This document shows, piece after piece, positions 7,622 to 15,818 of a stretch of 24,511 nt of DNA. Under the pieces are notes generated by a model that saw nothing but the letters and a program-made list of their open reading frames with translations, searched no databases and was not told where the DNA came from. The translations under genes were made by a program, and so were the position numbers. The DNA comes from Betaproteobacteria bacterium UBA5216 (GTDB taxonomy: Bacteria > Pseudomonadota > Gammaproteobacteria > Burkholderiales > SG8-41), in contig DHVE01000118.1 of NCBI GenBank assembly GCA_002412495.1, positions 76,050 through 100,560 of the forward strand, written 5' to 3'. Positions within the stretch are counted from its first letter, which is position 1, and each line of letters opens with the position of its first letter.

Positions 7622-8905
7622 ATGCCCACCCCCGCCGCACCACCACCCGCGCGCGAAGCGCCCCGCGATTCACCCAAGAGTTTCGCCGCGCTGCGTCACC
7701 CGCAATACCGCATGTATTTCATCACCACCGCGCTGGCGATGATGGCGGATAACATCGAGCACGTGATCAGTTATTGGGTGCTGTACCAGAAATTTCACTC
7801 GCCCACGCTGGCCGGCGTAGCGATCCTCACGCACTGGCTGCCGTTTCTGTTGTTCTCTGTCTATTCCGGCGCGCTGGCGGACCGCTTCGACAACCGGCGC
7901 CTGATTCAGTGGGCGATGGCGCTGTACATGACGGCCTCGCTCGGCTGGGCGGGTCTGTTTATGACCAACACCACGGAAGAATGGCACGCGGTGGTGCTGC
8001 TCACCATTCACGGCGTCGCGGGCGTGCTGTGGATACCCGCGAGCCAATTGCTGATTCACGATATCGTCGGCGGCGGCCGAGATTTGCAAAGCGCGGTGCG
8101 GCTCAACGCCACGGCTCGTCAGCTCGGCGTGTTGATGGGGCCGGCCATCGGCGGCGGGCTGATGCTGCTCTTCGGCGCGGCGGCAGGGCTGATCATCAAT
8201 GTGCTGATCTATCTGCCGTTGATAGTGTGGCTGGCGAAAACCCCGCACGGCCAGCGCAAAGCGCGCACCGCCGAACAACAAAAAAGCGACAAGCACGCGG
8301 GCGGCCTGGCCGACACGCTGGCGACGCTGCGTCTCGCACAAGGCAACCGCATCCTCGTCAGCATGATCGCGCTGGCGGGCGTGTCGTCGTTTTTCGTCGG
8401 CAACGCGTTTCAGGCGCAGATGCCCGAATTCGCGCATGATCTGGGCACCGAAAAAGCCGAGTTCTCCTATAGTGTGTTGCTCGCCGCCAATGCCGGCGGC
8501 GCATTTCTGGGCGGCATGATCCTCGAGGCGCGCAGCCTGTTGCAGGCCGATCCGCGCACCGCGATCATACTGACGATACTCTGGTGCATTTCCATCGCGG
8601 GATTCGCGATGACCGATAACTATCCGCTCGCGGTGGCGCTGATGTTCGTCGCAGGCTTCCTGAACCTGACGTTCAATTCCATGGCGCAAACGTTGGTGCA
8701 AATCCACGCACCGACCAACCTGCGCGGGCGCATGATCGGCCTTTACAACATGTCGAACAATGGGCTGCGCGCGTTCAGCGGCATCACCGTCGGACTGCTC
8801 GGCGCGGTGATCGGCATCCACTGGTCACTGGCGCTTTCCGCGCTCGTGCTGCTGATGATCGCGGTCGTGCTGCTGGCGTTTTCGATGCGCGCGGACAGAT
8901 CGTAA
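7622..8905 (+). CDS. Major facilitator superfamily exporter (EntS-like, MFS_3 type)
   Basis: A 427-residue inner-membrane transporter with about 12 predicted segments, probably a proton-driven exporter. After a proline-rich cytoplasmic start (PTPAAPPPAREAPRD) comes SFAALRHPQYRMYF, the typical opening of the enterobactin-exporter-like branch. The MFS loop signature between segments 2 and 3 reads GALADRFDNRRL, and the equivalent in the second half is LRGRMIGLYNMSNNGLRAFSG. A hydrophilic central loop (GQRKARTAEQQKSDKHAGG) separates the two six-helix halves. The ATG at 7622 is preferred over the TTG at 7589. The cargo is unknown; the adjacent small membrane protein and secreted protein are transcribed in the opposite direction. 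Confidence 0.88.
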   Translation: MPTPAAPPPAREAPRDSPKSFAALRHPQYRMYFITTALAMMADNIEHVISYWVLYQKFHSPTLAGVAILTHWLPFLLFSVYSGALADRFDNRRLIQWAMALYMTASLGWAGLFMTNTTEEWHAVVLLTIHGVAGVLWIPASQLLIHDIVGGGRDLQSAVRLNATARQLGVLMGPAIGGGLMLLFGAAAGLIINVLIYLPLIVWLAKTPHGQRKARTAEQQKSDKHAGGLADTLATLRLAQGNRILVSMIALAGVSSFFVGNAFQAQMPEFAHDLGTEKAEFSYSVLLAANAGGAFLGGMILEARSLLQADPRTAIILTILWCISIAGFAMTDNYPLAVALMFVAGFLNLTFNSMAQTLVQIHAPTNLRGRMIGLYNMSNNGLRAFSGITVGLLGAVIGIHWSLALSALVLLMIAVVLLAFSMRADRS

Positions 8906-9080
8906 TTGGTTGTTTATAAAGACTTGTTTTCCATCCGATTTCCGTCTGGCCCATACACTATCGGTCAATACGCCCGTCTCCCCTGACATGTCACCGACTC
9001 GCGCGTCCTCTGGTACTCATTCGGGTGATGTTGTGCAAAGATTCTTCCACTTGCCATTTCAGTCTTCCACCTTCCTGGGT

Positions 9081-11624
9081 ATGAGCATGCTTCGAAAACT
9101 CGCCGCGCTGCTGTTGCTGACACTGGTGCCGCACACGGCTTTCTGCGCGCTGGAGGTCAGTGAACCCGATCCGCGCTTGGAGGCGGCCAACGCGTTGCTG
9201 AGCCAAGCGCACGTAGCGCGCAGCGCCAGAAATCACGCGCAGGCATCGGTGCTGTATCAGAAAGCCCTTGCCGCGTACGAGGCTGCGCTCGGCACTGACA
9301 ATCCCGCGCTGGACAGCTTTCTGAACGAAATTGGCGGCTCGCATCAGGTAATGGATGAATACGCCCGCGCATTGCCGCTGTTTCATCGCAGCATCGCGCT
9401 GCGTGAAAGTGCGCTGGGGCCGAATCACCTCGCCGTTGCGCGCGCGCTGCTGCCGCTTGCCAACGTTTACGCCTGGCTGAATGACCACGCCAACGGCATC
9501 CCGGCGATTACCCGGAGCATCACGATTTTCGAGCAGCAAAACGCTTACCGCGATCTGGGTTACGCCTTGCTGCTGCACGCGCTGTTACTCGAAAGCAAGG
9601 GCGATTTCGATGAAGGCGTGAAGGTAATTCATCGCGCACTGGAACTCATGGGCAAGCACCATACGGGTAACGAAGACGCCTTGCGTTACGCGACGGGGCT
9701 GCACGTTTTGGGTTTGCTGCAAGAGCATCTTGGAGCGTACCAAGCCGCGATGACCGCATCACGGATGAGCCTCGCGCTGCGCGAAAAACTTTTGCCGCCC
9801 GAACATTTTTATATCGCGCAAAGCACTAATTTGCAGGCATTGCTGAATACGCGGTTAGGCAACGCACGCGAGGCCCGCCCGTTGTTTGAGCAGGCCATGC
9901 GTATCGCTGTCAACATTAACTCGATGGAAGAATTATGGCGCGCGCAGGATGGCCTGCGCATCACCATGGCCATGCTAAAACAGCCCGCTCTGGGCATTTT
10001 CTTCGGCAAACAGGCCGTCAATACCGTGCAGCGCATGCGCGCCGGTTTGACCACGCTGGAAAGCAGCGTGCAGAAAAACTTTCTGGGCGACAAAGCTGGC
10101 GTCTACCGCGGCTTGGCCGACCTGCTGTTCGAGCAAGGCCGGCTGCCCGAAGGTCAGCAGGTGCTGTTGATGCTGAAGGAGGAGGAATACTTCGACTTCA
10201 TCCGCCGCGACGGCAAACAGGACAACCGGTCCACCGAAGTCGCCTTCAGCGCCGGTGAAGAACCCTGGCGCAAACGCTATGGCGAAATCAGCGGTCGCTT
10301 GGGCAGCATAGGCAGTGAATTGGCCGAGCTGGAACGCAAGGCCCGCGCTGGTCTTTCGGATGCGGAGTCGGCCCGCCGTGAGCAATTGCGCAACGACCGC
10401 AAAGTCGCCCAGCAAGCCTTCGATGCGTTTTTAGGCGACTTCATGAAAGAACTCGGCAACGCCAGCGCCCAGCGTAACCGGGATGTCGGCGAGCGCGGGC
10501 TGGCCAATCTGCGTTCGCTGCAAGGCACCTTGGGCTCCCTCGGCCACAACGCCGTCGCCGTGCATTACCTGGTGGGTGAAGACCGGCTGCGTATATTGGT
10601 CACCACCCCCTCGATACAAGTGGCCCGCACCACGGCCGTGAGCGCCAAGGACTTGAATCAAAAGATTGCTTTCTTCCAAAGTCAGTTGCAAGACCCCAAG
10701 TTAAACCCCCTGCCGATGGGGCAGGAACTCTACAAACTCTTGATCGCGCCGATAGCCGATGATTTAAAACAGGCGAATGCCCAAACCCTGATGGTGTCGC
10801 TCGACGGCACGCTGCGCTACATCCCGCTGGCCGCCCTGCATGACGGCAAGCAATTTGTGGTGGAGAACTACCGCTTCGCCCTTTTTACCGAGGCTGCGAA
10901 AGACAAATTAAAAGACTTGCCGCAGGCGAGTTGGCGCGTGGCGGCGCTCGGATTAACGGCGGCCAAACCCGGCTTCAGTGCCCTGCCCTCCGTAAAAGGC
11001 GAGTTGGAAGGCATCATCAAATCGGGCCGTAGTGGTGATCGCGGTGCGCTGCCGGGCGAAATGCATCTGGATGACGCGTTCACTTCAAAACGCATGCGCG
11101 ACGTGCTGGACAAGGCTTACCCGGTGCTGCATGTGGCGAGCCACTTCAAGTTTCAGCCGGGTACGGAAGCGAACTCCTTTCTGCTGATGGGCGACGGTAG
11201 CCGGCTTACCCTGAAAGACATCAAGGAAGACGATTACCGCTTTAACGATGTAGACCTGATGACCTTGTCGGCCTGTGAAACGGCGGTGGGCGGCGGCAAG
11301 GACGCGAACGGGATGGAAATCGAGGGTTTGGGCGCTCTCGTACAGAAACAAGGCGCGAAAGCGGTGATCGCTACGCTGTGGCCGGTGGCCGACGAGAGCA
11401 CGGGTATTCTGATGCAAAGCCTGTATCAACTCAGGGAAAGCGGCAAGGTGACAAAAGCCGAGGCGCTGCGACAGGCGCAACTGCAATTTATTCAAGGCAA
11501 ACATAAACCCGGCTCGGCTACTGCCGAGCGCGGACTCGATATGCCCAATGCAACCAAACCCGCCGAGTCCTACACCCACCCCTACTACTGGGCGCCGTTT
11601 ATCCTGATGGGCAATTGGCTTTAA
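9081..11624 (+). CDS. Exported TPR-CHAT protein (caspase-like protease domain)
   Basis: An 847-residue protein with three parts. Residues 1-25 form a signal peptide (MSMLRKLAALLLLTLVPHTAFC). Residues about 35-380 are TPR-type helical repeats (ALYQKALAAYEAALG-like units, LPLFHRSIALRESALGPNHLAVA, MSLALREKLLPPEHFYIA). A coiled-coil-prone segment follows (ISGRLGSIGSELAELERKAR and on). From about 490 to the end is a CHAT domain, a caspase relative: SLDGTLRYIPLAALHDG, the catalytic His in LHVASHF (H688), the catalytic Cys in LMTLSACETA (C732), and the typical end HPYYWAPFILMGNW. Both catalytic residues are intact. The ATG at 9081 (or 9087) is chosen for the signal peptide; no good ribosome site is visible, and the frame is open upstream to a TTG at 8910. 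An acidic small protein gene follows. Confidence 0.88.
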   Translation: MSMLRKLAALLLLTLVPHTAFCALEVSEPDPRLEAANALLSQAHVARSARNHAQASVLYQKALAAYEAALGTDNPALDSFLNEIGGSHQVMDEYARALPLFHRSIALRESALGPNHLAVARALLPLANVYAWLNDHANGIPAITRSITIFEQQNAYRDLGYALLLHALLLESKGDFDEGVKVIHRALELMGKHHTGNEDALRYATGLHVLGLLQEHLGAYQAAMTASRMSLALREKLLPPEHFYIAQSTNLQALLNTRLGNAREARPLFEQAMRIAVNINSMEELWRAQDGLRITMAMLKQPALGIFFGKQAVNTVQRMRAGLTTLESSVQKNFLGDKAGVYRGLADLLFEQGRLPEGQQVLLMLKEEEYFDFIRRDGKQDNRSTEVAFSAGEEPWRKRYGEISGRLGSIGSELAELERKARAGLSDAESARREQLRNDRKVAQQAFDAFLGDFMKELGNASAQRNRDVGERGLANLRSLQGTLGSLGHNAVAVHYLVGEDRLRILVTTPSIQVARTTAVSAKDLNQKIAFFQSQLQDPKLNPLPMGQELYKLLIAPIADDLKQANAQTLMVSLDGTLRYIPLAALHDGKQFVVENYRFALFTEAAKDKLKDLPQASWRVAALGLTAAKPGFSALPSVKGELEGIIKSGRSGDRGALPGEMHLDDAFTSKRMRDVLDKAYPVLHVASHFKFQPGTEANSFLLMGDGSRLTLKDIKEDDYRFNDVDLMTLSACETAVGGGKDANGMEIEGLGALVQKQGAKAVIATLWPVADESTGILMQSLYQLRESGKVTKAEALRQAQLQFIQGKHKPGSATAERGLDMPNATKPAESYTHPYYWAPFILMGNWL

Positions 11625-11778
11625 CGTAACCTTCTGTTTCTTGGCATATTTGTGATTTTTGTTCAACACATGCATTGCCTGAATTCGGCCGAAAAATCAC
11701 GTCTGTTCGGCGTATGCACCGCGCGTGACCTTGCCTACACTTTACCCGTCACTCCAACCAACCCGACGGGAGGCAACA

Positions 11779-11940
11779 ATGATCATCGACTGGGAATTTT
11801 CTCCGCAGCAGGAAGAAATTTTGATCAAGGCGGGCGACATCAGCGCGGCCATTCGCAATGCCGACGATGCCGACTGGGAATTGAACGATGACTTCCCGGT
11901 GATGGAACCTTTCGATCCATTCGCGGACGATCCCGAATAA
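11779..11940 (+). CDS. Very acidic 53-residue protein of unknown function
   Basis: A short gene with an excellent ribosome site (GGGAGG ending 6 bases before the ATG), which is the main reason to believe it. The product starts MIIDWEFSPQQEEILIKAG and ends PFDPFADDPE. It has 16 acidic and only 2 basic residues, several tryptophans and phenylalanines among the acids, no signal peptide and no cysteines. It lies 154 bases after the CHAT gene and 58 bases before a Bug gene, all on the same strand. I recognise no family. It could be an independent cytoplasmic small protein, or be connected with the CHAT protein, although the latter appears exported while this one does not. Confidence 0.65.
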   Translation: MIIDWEFSPQQEEILIKAGDISAAIRNADDADWELNDDFPVMEPFDPFADDPE

Positions 11941-11998
11941 CCGCGAGCAAACACGCACCGGCGCGAGCGGTGATACGATTGCCGCTGGAGGAATCGCC

Positions 11999-13027
11999 AT
12001 GCGTGTTTTCCCGATTTTTTTTGATGCGCAGGATTTACGTGGTGCGGCCAACAGGCGCGCGGCACCGCGCGTGATCCTCATGCTGTGCGTCGCACTTGCC
12101 GCGGCGCCTGATGTATCGCATGCCCAGCAAAAGTTTCCGGCAAAGCCCGTGCGCATCGTCGCCTCGACCATGCCCGGCAGCCAGCCCGACGGCATCGCGC
12201 GTTTTATCGCGCAGAAACTGAGCGAGACTTGGGGCGTTCCGGTCGTGGTGGATAACCGCGCGGGCGGCGGCGGCACGCTGGCCGCAAGCCCGGTGGCCAA
12301 GGCGGCGCCGGACGGGCACACGCTCTTGTATGTGCTGCCCAATTTTGTGATCACGCCAGCGATGCAATCGAGCCTGCCGTTCGATCCGGTCAAGGATTTC
12401 ACGGCCGTGGCGCAAATCGGCATCAGCACGAACATACTGGTTGCGTCGTCCACGCTGGGCGTGAAGTCAGTTAAAGACCTGGTCGCGATGGCGCACGCAC
12501 AACCCGGCAAGCTCATTTTGTCCACCAGTGCCGCGGGCAGCGCCTCGCACTTGAGTGGCCTGAAATTCAATCTCGCGGCCGGCATCAAGGCGATACAGGT
12601 AGCCTACAAGGGCGGGCCGGAATCAATGCTCGAGGTGCTGGGCGGGCGCGCGCACTATCACACGGGCACGCTCGGCGTGACGCTGCCATTCATCAAAGAG
12701 GGCAAGCTCACCGCACTGGCGGTGCTGACACCGCAGCGCACGCCGGTGCTGCCTGATGTGCCCACGCTGGGCGAATCGTACGCCGAGTTCAAGCGGCCCG
12801 AAACCTCGCACGGCTTGATGGCCCCGGCGGGCACGCCGCGCGCGCTGATCAATCAAATCAATAAAGAGGTGCTGCGCATCATTGATCTGCCCGAGGCGAA
12901 AGAGCGCATGCAAACCATAGGCTACGTCGCCGCACCGACCAGCGCGGAGGAATACAACAAAATCGTGCGCGCGCAGATTGAATCCATGATTAAACTGATG
13001 CGCGATGCGGGGCTGCGCGGCAAGTGA
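11999..13027 (+). CDS. Bug/TctC-family tripartite tricarboxylate receptor
   Basis: Complete TTT periplasmic receptor, 342 residues. The ATG at 11999 has GGAGGA six bases upstream, so the unusually long positively charged region before the hydrophobic signal core (APRVILMLCVALAAAP, cleavage near SHAQ) appears genuine. Landmarks: FPAKPVRIVASTMPGSQPDGIARF, VVVDNRAGGGGTLAA, PDGHTLLYVLPN, LSTSAAGSASHLSGL, VAYKGGPES and LPDVPTLGES. The adjacent gene downstream is a convergent AraC regulator 46 bases away; the upstream neighbour is the acidic small protein. Nothing nearby points to a ligand. Confidence 0.92.
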   Translation: MRVFPIFFDAQDLRGAANRRAAPRVILMLCVALAAAPDVSHAQQKFPAKPVRIVASTMPGSQPDGIARFIAQKLSETWGVPVVVDNRAGGGGTLAASPVAKAAPDGHTLLYVLPNFVITPAMQSSLPFDPVKDFTAVAQIGISTNILVASSTLGVKSVKDLVAMAHAQPGKLILSTSAAGSASHLSGLKFNLAAGIKAIQVAYKGGPESMLEVLGGRAHYHTGTLGVTLPFIKEGKLTALAVLTPQRTPVLPDVPTLGESYAEFKRPETSHGLMAPAGTPRALINQINKEVLRIIDLPEAKERMQTIGYVAAPTSAEEYNKIVRAQIESMIKLMRDAGLRGK

Positions 13028-13073
13028 CCCGCGCGGGCGCAAGGCACGCAACAGGTGCATCGCGTCATGCGCA

Positions 13074-14075
13074 CTAACCGGCGCTCTGCGTCCTGCGCCA
13101 GGCGGCGGGCGGCGCACCCATCAGTTGCTTGAAGGCGCGCGCGAACGCCGCCTCGGAGCCATAACCAACATCCAGCGCGATCGACGCCACGTTACGATTT
13201 GATTCGCGCAACATGCGCGCACCCACCTGAATGCGCCAGTTGGCGAGATACTGCATCGGTGGCTGGCCGACATACTGCACGAAACGCTCGTGCAGCGCCG
13301 AGCGTGAAAGCCCCACTTCCTTGGCAAGGTCATCCACGCTCCATGCGTGTTCCGGCTTTTCATGCATGAGTGCAAGCGTCTTGCCGACAAAGCGGTCGCG
13401 CAGCCCCGCGAGCCAGCCGGTTGCGTCCTGGGGCAGGCTGTCGAGATAGCGCCGCGCCGTATCGACGAACATCATTTCCGCGAGGCGTTCGAGCACCGCG
13501 TCGCCTCCGGGGCGGCGTTCGATGGATTCAGCCACCGCCTGATCGATCACATGCGAAACCCAGCCACCCGCGCGCGCGGCCGGTAGATGCAATATGCGCG
13601 GCAACGCGGCGACCAGCGGATTAAACGGGCGCAAATCGCAACCGAGAAAACCACAGACCAGTACCGTATCCGCCTGTTCCACGGGCACCCGCAAGCCGGT
13701 GGTCATCACGCCATGCTGAACCGCGATCGGCATGGGCCGGGGATCGTTGCGCGTGGCGAACACCCACTCCGGCGGACGACGCTCCGGTTGCAAACCCGGG
13801 GCGCTGGACATGACATGACGATCACCCTGCGCCATCATTACGATGTCGCCCGCGCCCAATTTCACCGGTGGCTCACCCGACACTGCCGCCCAGCCGTTGC
13901 CCTTGGCAATCATGTGGTACTCCATCACGTGTTCGCAGCCCGGCAACACGGCATCGGCGATCTCCTTTGCCGACGAGGCCTCCGCTGACCACTCGCCTTG
14001 GTAACTCACGTGATAGAACACGGCGCCGCGCAGCCGCACGCTACGCAACAAGTCGGACAAGGTATCGCGGTTCAT
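13074..14075 (-). CDS. AraC-family transcriptional regulator with N-terminal cupin (cupin_6-type) domain
   Basis: A 333-residue DNA-binding regulator. The N-terminal half (about 1-185) is a ligand-sensing cupin: LRGAVFYHVSYQGEWSAEA, EYHMIAKGNGWAAVSGE, LGAGDIVMMAQGDRHVM. The C-terminal ~100 residues carry the two helix-turn-helix units of AraC proteins: SVDDLAKEVGLSRSALHERF and NVASIALDVGYGSEAAFARAFKQLMGAPPAAWRR. I prefer the ATG at 14075 (GGAGGGGAG nine bases upstream) over the GTG at 14123. The gene faces away from the methyltransferase gene at 14311 across a 235-base region with three ATCAAG repeats, so it most likely controls that methyltransferase group and perhaps itself. The effector is unknown. 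Confidence 0.9.
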   Translation of the reverse strand: MNRDTLSDLLRSVRLRGAVFYHVSYQGEWSAEASSAKEIADAVLPGCEHVMEYHMIAKGNGWAAVSGEPPVKLGAGDIVMMAQGDRHVMSSAPGLQPERRPPEWVFATRNDPRPMPIAVQHGVMTTGLRVPVEQADTVLVCGFLGCDLRPFNPLVAALPRILHLPAARAGGWVSHVIDQAVAESIERRPGGDAVLERLAEMMFVDTARRYLDSLPQDATGWLAGLRDRFVGKTLALMHEKPEHAWSVDDLAKEVGLSRSALHERFVQYVGQPPMQYLANWRIQVGARMLRESNRNVASIALDVGYGSEAAFARAFKQLMGAPPAAWRRTQSAG

Positions 14076-14104
14076 CGAATTGAACTCCCCTCCGGCGGAT
14101 TGGC

Positions 14105-14161
14105 GATCAAGCGGCGTGGACACTCGATCAAGTCAATAAAAATCACGGATGCGCAATCAAG
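14105..14161. promoter_or_regulatory. Putative AraC-type operator: three ATCAAG direct repeats
   Basis: GATCAAG occurs at 14105-14111 and again at 14126-14132, exactly 21 bases apart, and AATCAAG at 14155-14161. AraC proteins typically bind direct half-sites spaced about two helical turns apart. The repeats lie between the regulator's start at 14075 and the methyltransferase's start at 14311. The assignment is inference from spacing and context. Confidence 0.4.
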
Positions 14162-14310
14162 TTTGCCCGACGCGCGGTGAAGCGTCAACGCGAGCGGCGC
14201 GGAAAAATGGCGCCACTCGCGAACGTCAGTGGCATACGCAAATAGGCACCACATGCGATGCACCGGCAAGCGCGAGAGGCATTTTCAACCAACCACCAGG
14301 GAGTCCAGCC

Positions 14311-15177
14311 ATGAGCGCAGTAATGAACGCATGTGATGCAGTAACAGCTGTAGAGAACCAGCCGGCGGCAAACACGCAGGTCGATTTCAACACCATCAAG
14401 CAAAAGCAGCAGGCCACGTGGGCCAGCGGCGATTTCGCCATCATCGGCACCACGCTGCAAATCGTCGGAGAACTGCTGGCGGAAGGGGCCGACATCCGCG
14501 CAGGGGAGCGCGTGCTGGATGTCGCCGCGGGCAACGGCAACGCCACGCTGGCGGCGGCGCGGCGCTTCGCCCAGGTGACCTCCACCGACTACGTGCCGCA
14601 CCTGCTGGAAAAGGGCGCTACGCGCGCGCGCGCCGAAGGGCTGGCCGTGCACTTCGAAGTCGCGGATGCCGAAGCATTGCCCTACGCGGATAGGTCTTTT
14701 GACGTGGCGCTGTCCACCTTCGGCGCGATGTTCACGCCGGATCACGGCAGGACCGCGCGCGAACTCATGCGCGTGGTGCGGTCGGGTGGACGCATCGGCC
14801 TTGTTAACTGGACACCGGAGGGGTTCATCGGGCAACTGTTCCGCGTCATTGGCGCCTATGTGCCGCCGCCCGCGGGCCTGCATTCGCCGGCGCTGTGGGG
14901 CACCGAACCGCACATCGTCGGGCTGTTTGGCCCGCAGGCGCGCGATATCCGCTGCGTGCGCCGCCACTTCAATTTTCGCTATCGCTCGGCCGCGCACTGG
15001 ATCGAGGTGTTCCGCGAATACTACGGCCCCACGCACAAGGTGTATGCGGCGCTGGATGCCGCGCGTCAGGCGCGCCTGACCGCGGACATCACGGCATTGC
15101 TGCTGCGAATGAACACGGGCGGTGAAAATTCGCTGGTGGTGCCCAGCGAGTATCTCGAAGTCGTCATCACGCGATAG
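14311..15177 (+). CDS. Class I SAM-dependent methyltransferase
   Basis: A 288-residue cytoplasmic methyltransferase of the UbiE/methyltransferase-11 type. Motif I, the SAM-binding glycine loop, is VLDVAAGNGNATLAAAR at about residues 68-84; the acidic end of strand 2 is STDYVPHLLEKG; motif II reads VADAEALPYADRSFDVALS; a motif III-like stretch is ELMRVVRSGGRIGLVNWTPEG. The C-terminal part (WIEVFREYYGPTHKVYAAL) probably forms the substrate cover. The ATG at 14311 has AGGGAG upstream; the frame is open from 14149 but that extension has no family match. It is divergent from the AraC gene and precedes the DUF3455 lipoprotein by 41 bases, suggesting one transcript. The substrate is unknown. Confidence 0.88.
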   Translation: MSAVMNACDAVTAVENQPAANTQVDFNTIKQKQQATWASGDFAIIGTTLQIVGELLAEGADIRAGERVLDVAAGNGNATLAAARRFAQVTSTDYVPHLLEKGATRARAEGLAVHFEVADAEALPYADRSFDVALSTFGAMFTPDHGRTARELMRVVRSGGRIGLVNWTPEGFIGQLFRVIGAYVPPPAGLHSPALWGTEPHIVGLFGPQARDIRCVRRHFNFRYRSAAHWIEVFREYYGPTHKVYAALDAARQARLTADITALLLRMNTGGENSLVVPSEYLEVVITR

Positions 15178-15218
15178 CAGCCTGATAAACGAGTCTTTTT
15201 ATTCAAGGAGAAAACAAC

Positions 15219-15758
15219 ATGCGTAAATCCATCGGAGTCATGGCGGTCATGCTCGCATTGCACTTGAGCGGCTGTGCCGCCACGAGTTCGTCGCCCGCGC
15301 TGGTCCGCGTGCCGGACAAACTCGCCGTGGGAGCAAACGAAACACTGAGAATGGTCGTTCCGGCAAAGGGCGTGCAAATTTACGAATGCCGCGCGCGCAA
15401 AGAACAGCCCGGTGCATACGAATGGGCATTCGTGGCGCCCGAAGCGGATCTATTTGATTCGCGCGGCAACCGGATCGGCCGGCACTATGGCGGCCCGCAC
15501 TGGGAAGCCAACGACGGCAGCAGGATCCTTGGCGCGCTGAAGGAACGCGCCGACGCACCAGGAACCAGCGCAACACCGTGGCTGCTGTTGACGGCGAAAT
15601 CTGTCGGCCCGCATGGTGCTTTCAGCCGGATTACCAGCATACAGCGCGTGAACACCGCGGGCGGCATCGCGCCAGCGGCGGGATGCTCGGCGGAAAACGC
15701 CGGCATCAACGCGCGCATTGCCTACACCACCGACTACTACTTTTTCGGCGCTTTATAG
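15219..15758 (+). CDS. DUF3455-family lipoprotein
   Basis: A 179-residue protein with a lipoprotein signal peptide whose lipobox is LSGC (C19 would be the lipid-bearing residue), so the mature protein should be membrane-anchored in the periplasm. The mature part matches DUF3455: VPDKLAVGANETLRMVVPAKGVQIYEC, WAFVAPEADLFDSRGNRIGRHYGGPHWEANDGS, TPWLLLTAKSV, and the C-terminal region with INARIAYTTDYYFF. The family has no established function. AAGGAG lies 8 bases before the ATG. It sits 41 bases after the methyltransferase and 60 bases before the haloperoxidase-like gene, on the same strand. Confidence 0.88.
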   Translation: MRKSIGVMAVMLALHLSGCAATSSSPALVRVPDKLAVGANETLRMVVPAKGVQIYECRARKEQPGAYEWAFVAPEADLFDSRGNRIGRHYGGPHWEANDGSRILGALKERADAPGTSATPWLLLTAKSVGPHGAFSRITSIQRVNTAGGIAPAAGCSAENAGINARIAYTTDYYFFGAL

Positions 15759-15818
15759 ACGGCCCGAAATGTCCACCCTTGACTCTCGAACACCAACCCA
15801 TCGCAACAGGAGCACTTT

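Noticed and set aside
7670..8821. A 383-codon open frame opposite the MFS gene
   Set aside because: Rich in His, Arg and Gln, which is the usual antisense shadow of a GC-rich membrane-protein gene; the exporter in the other direction is certain.
9081..11624. The CHAT protein as part of a known defence system such as type III-E CRISPR or a gasdermin pair
   Set aside because: No CRISPR array, Cas gene or gasdermin-like gene is nearby and the protein has a signal peptide.
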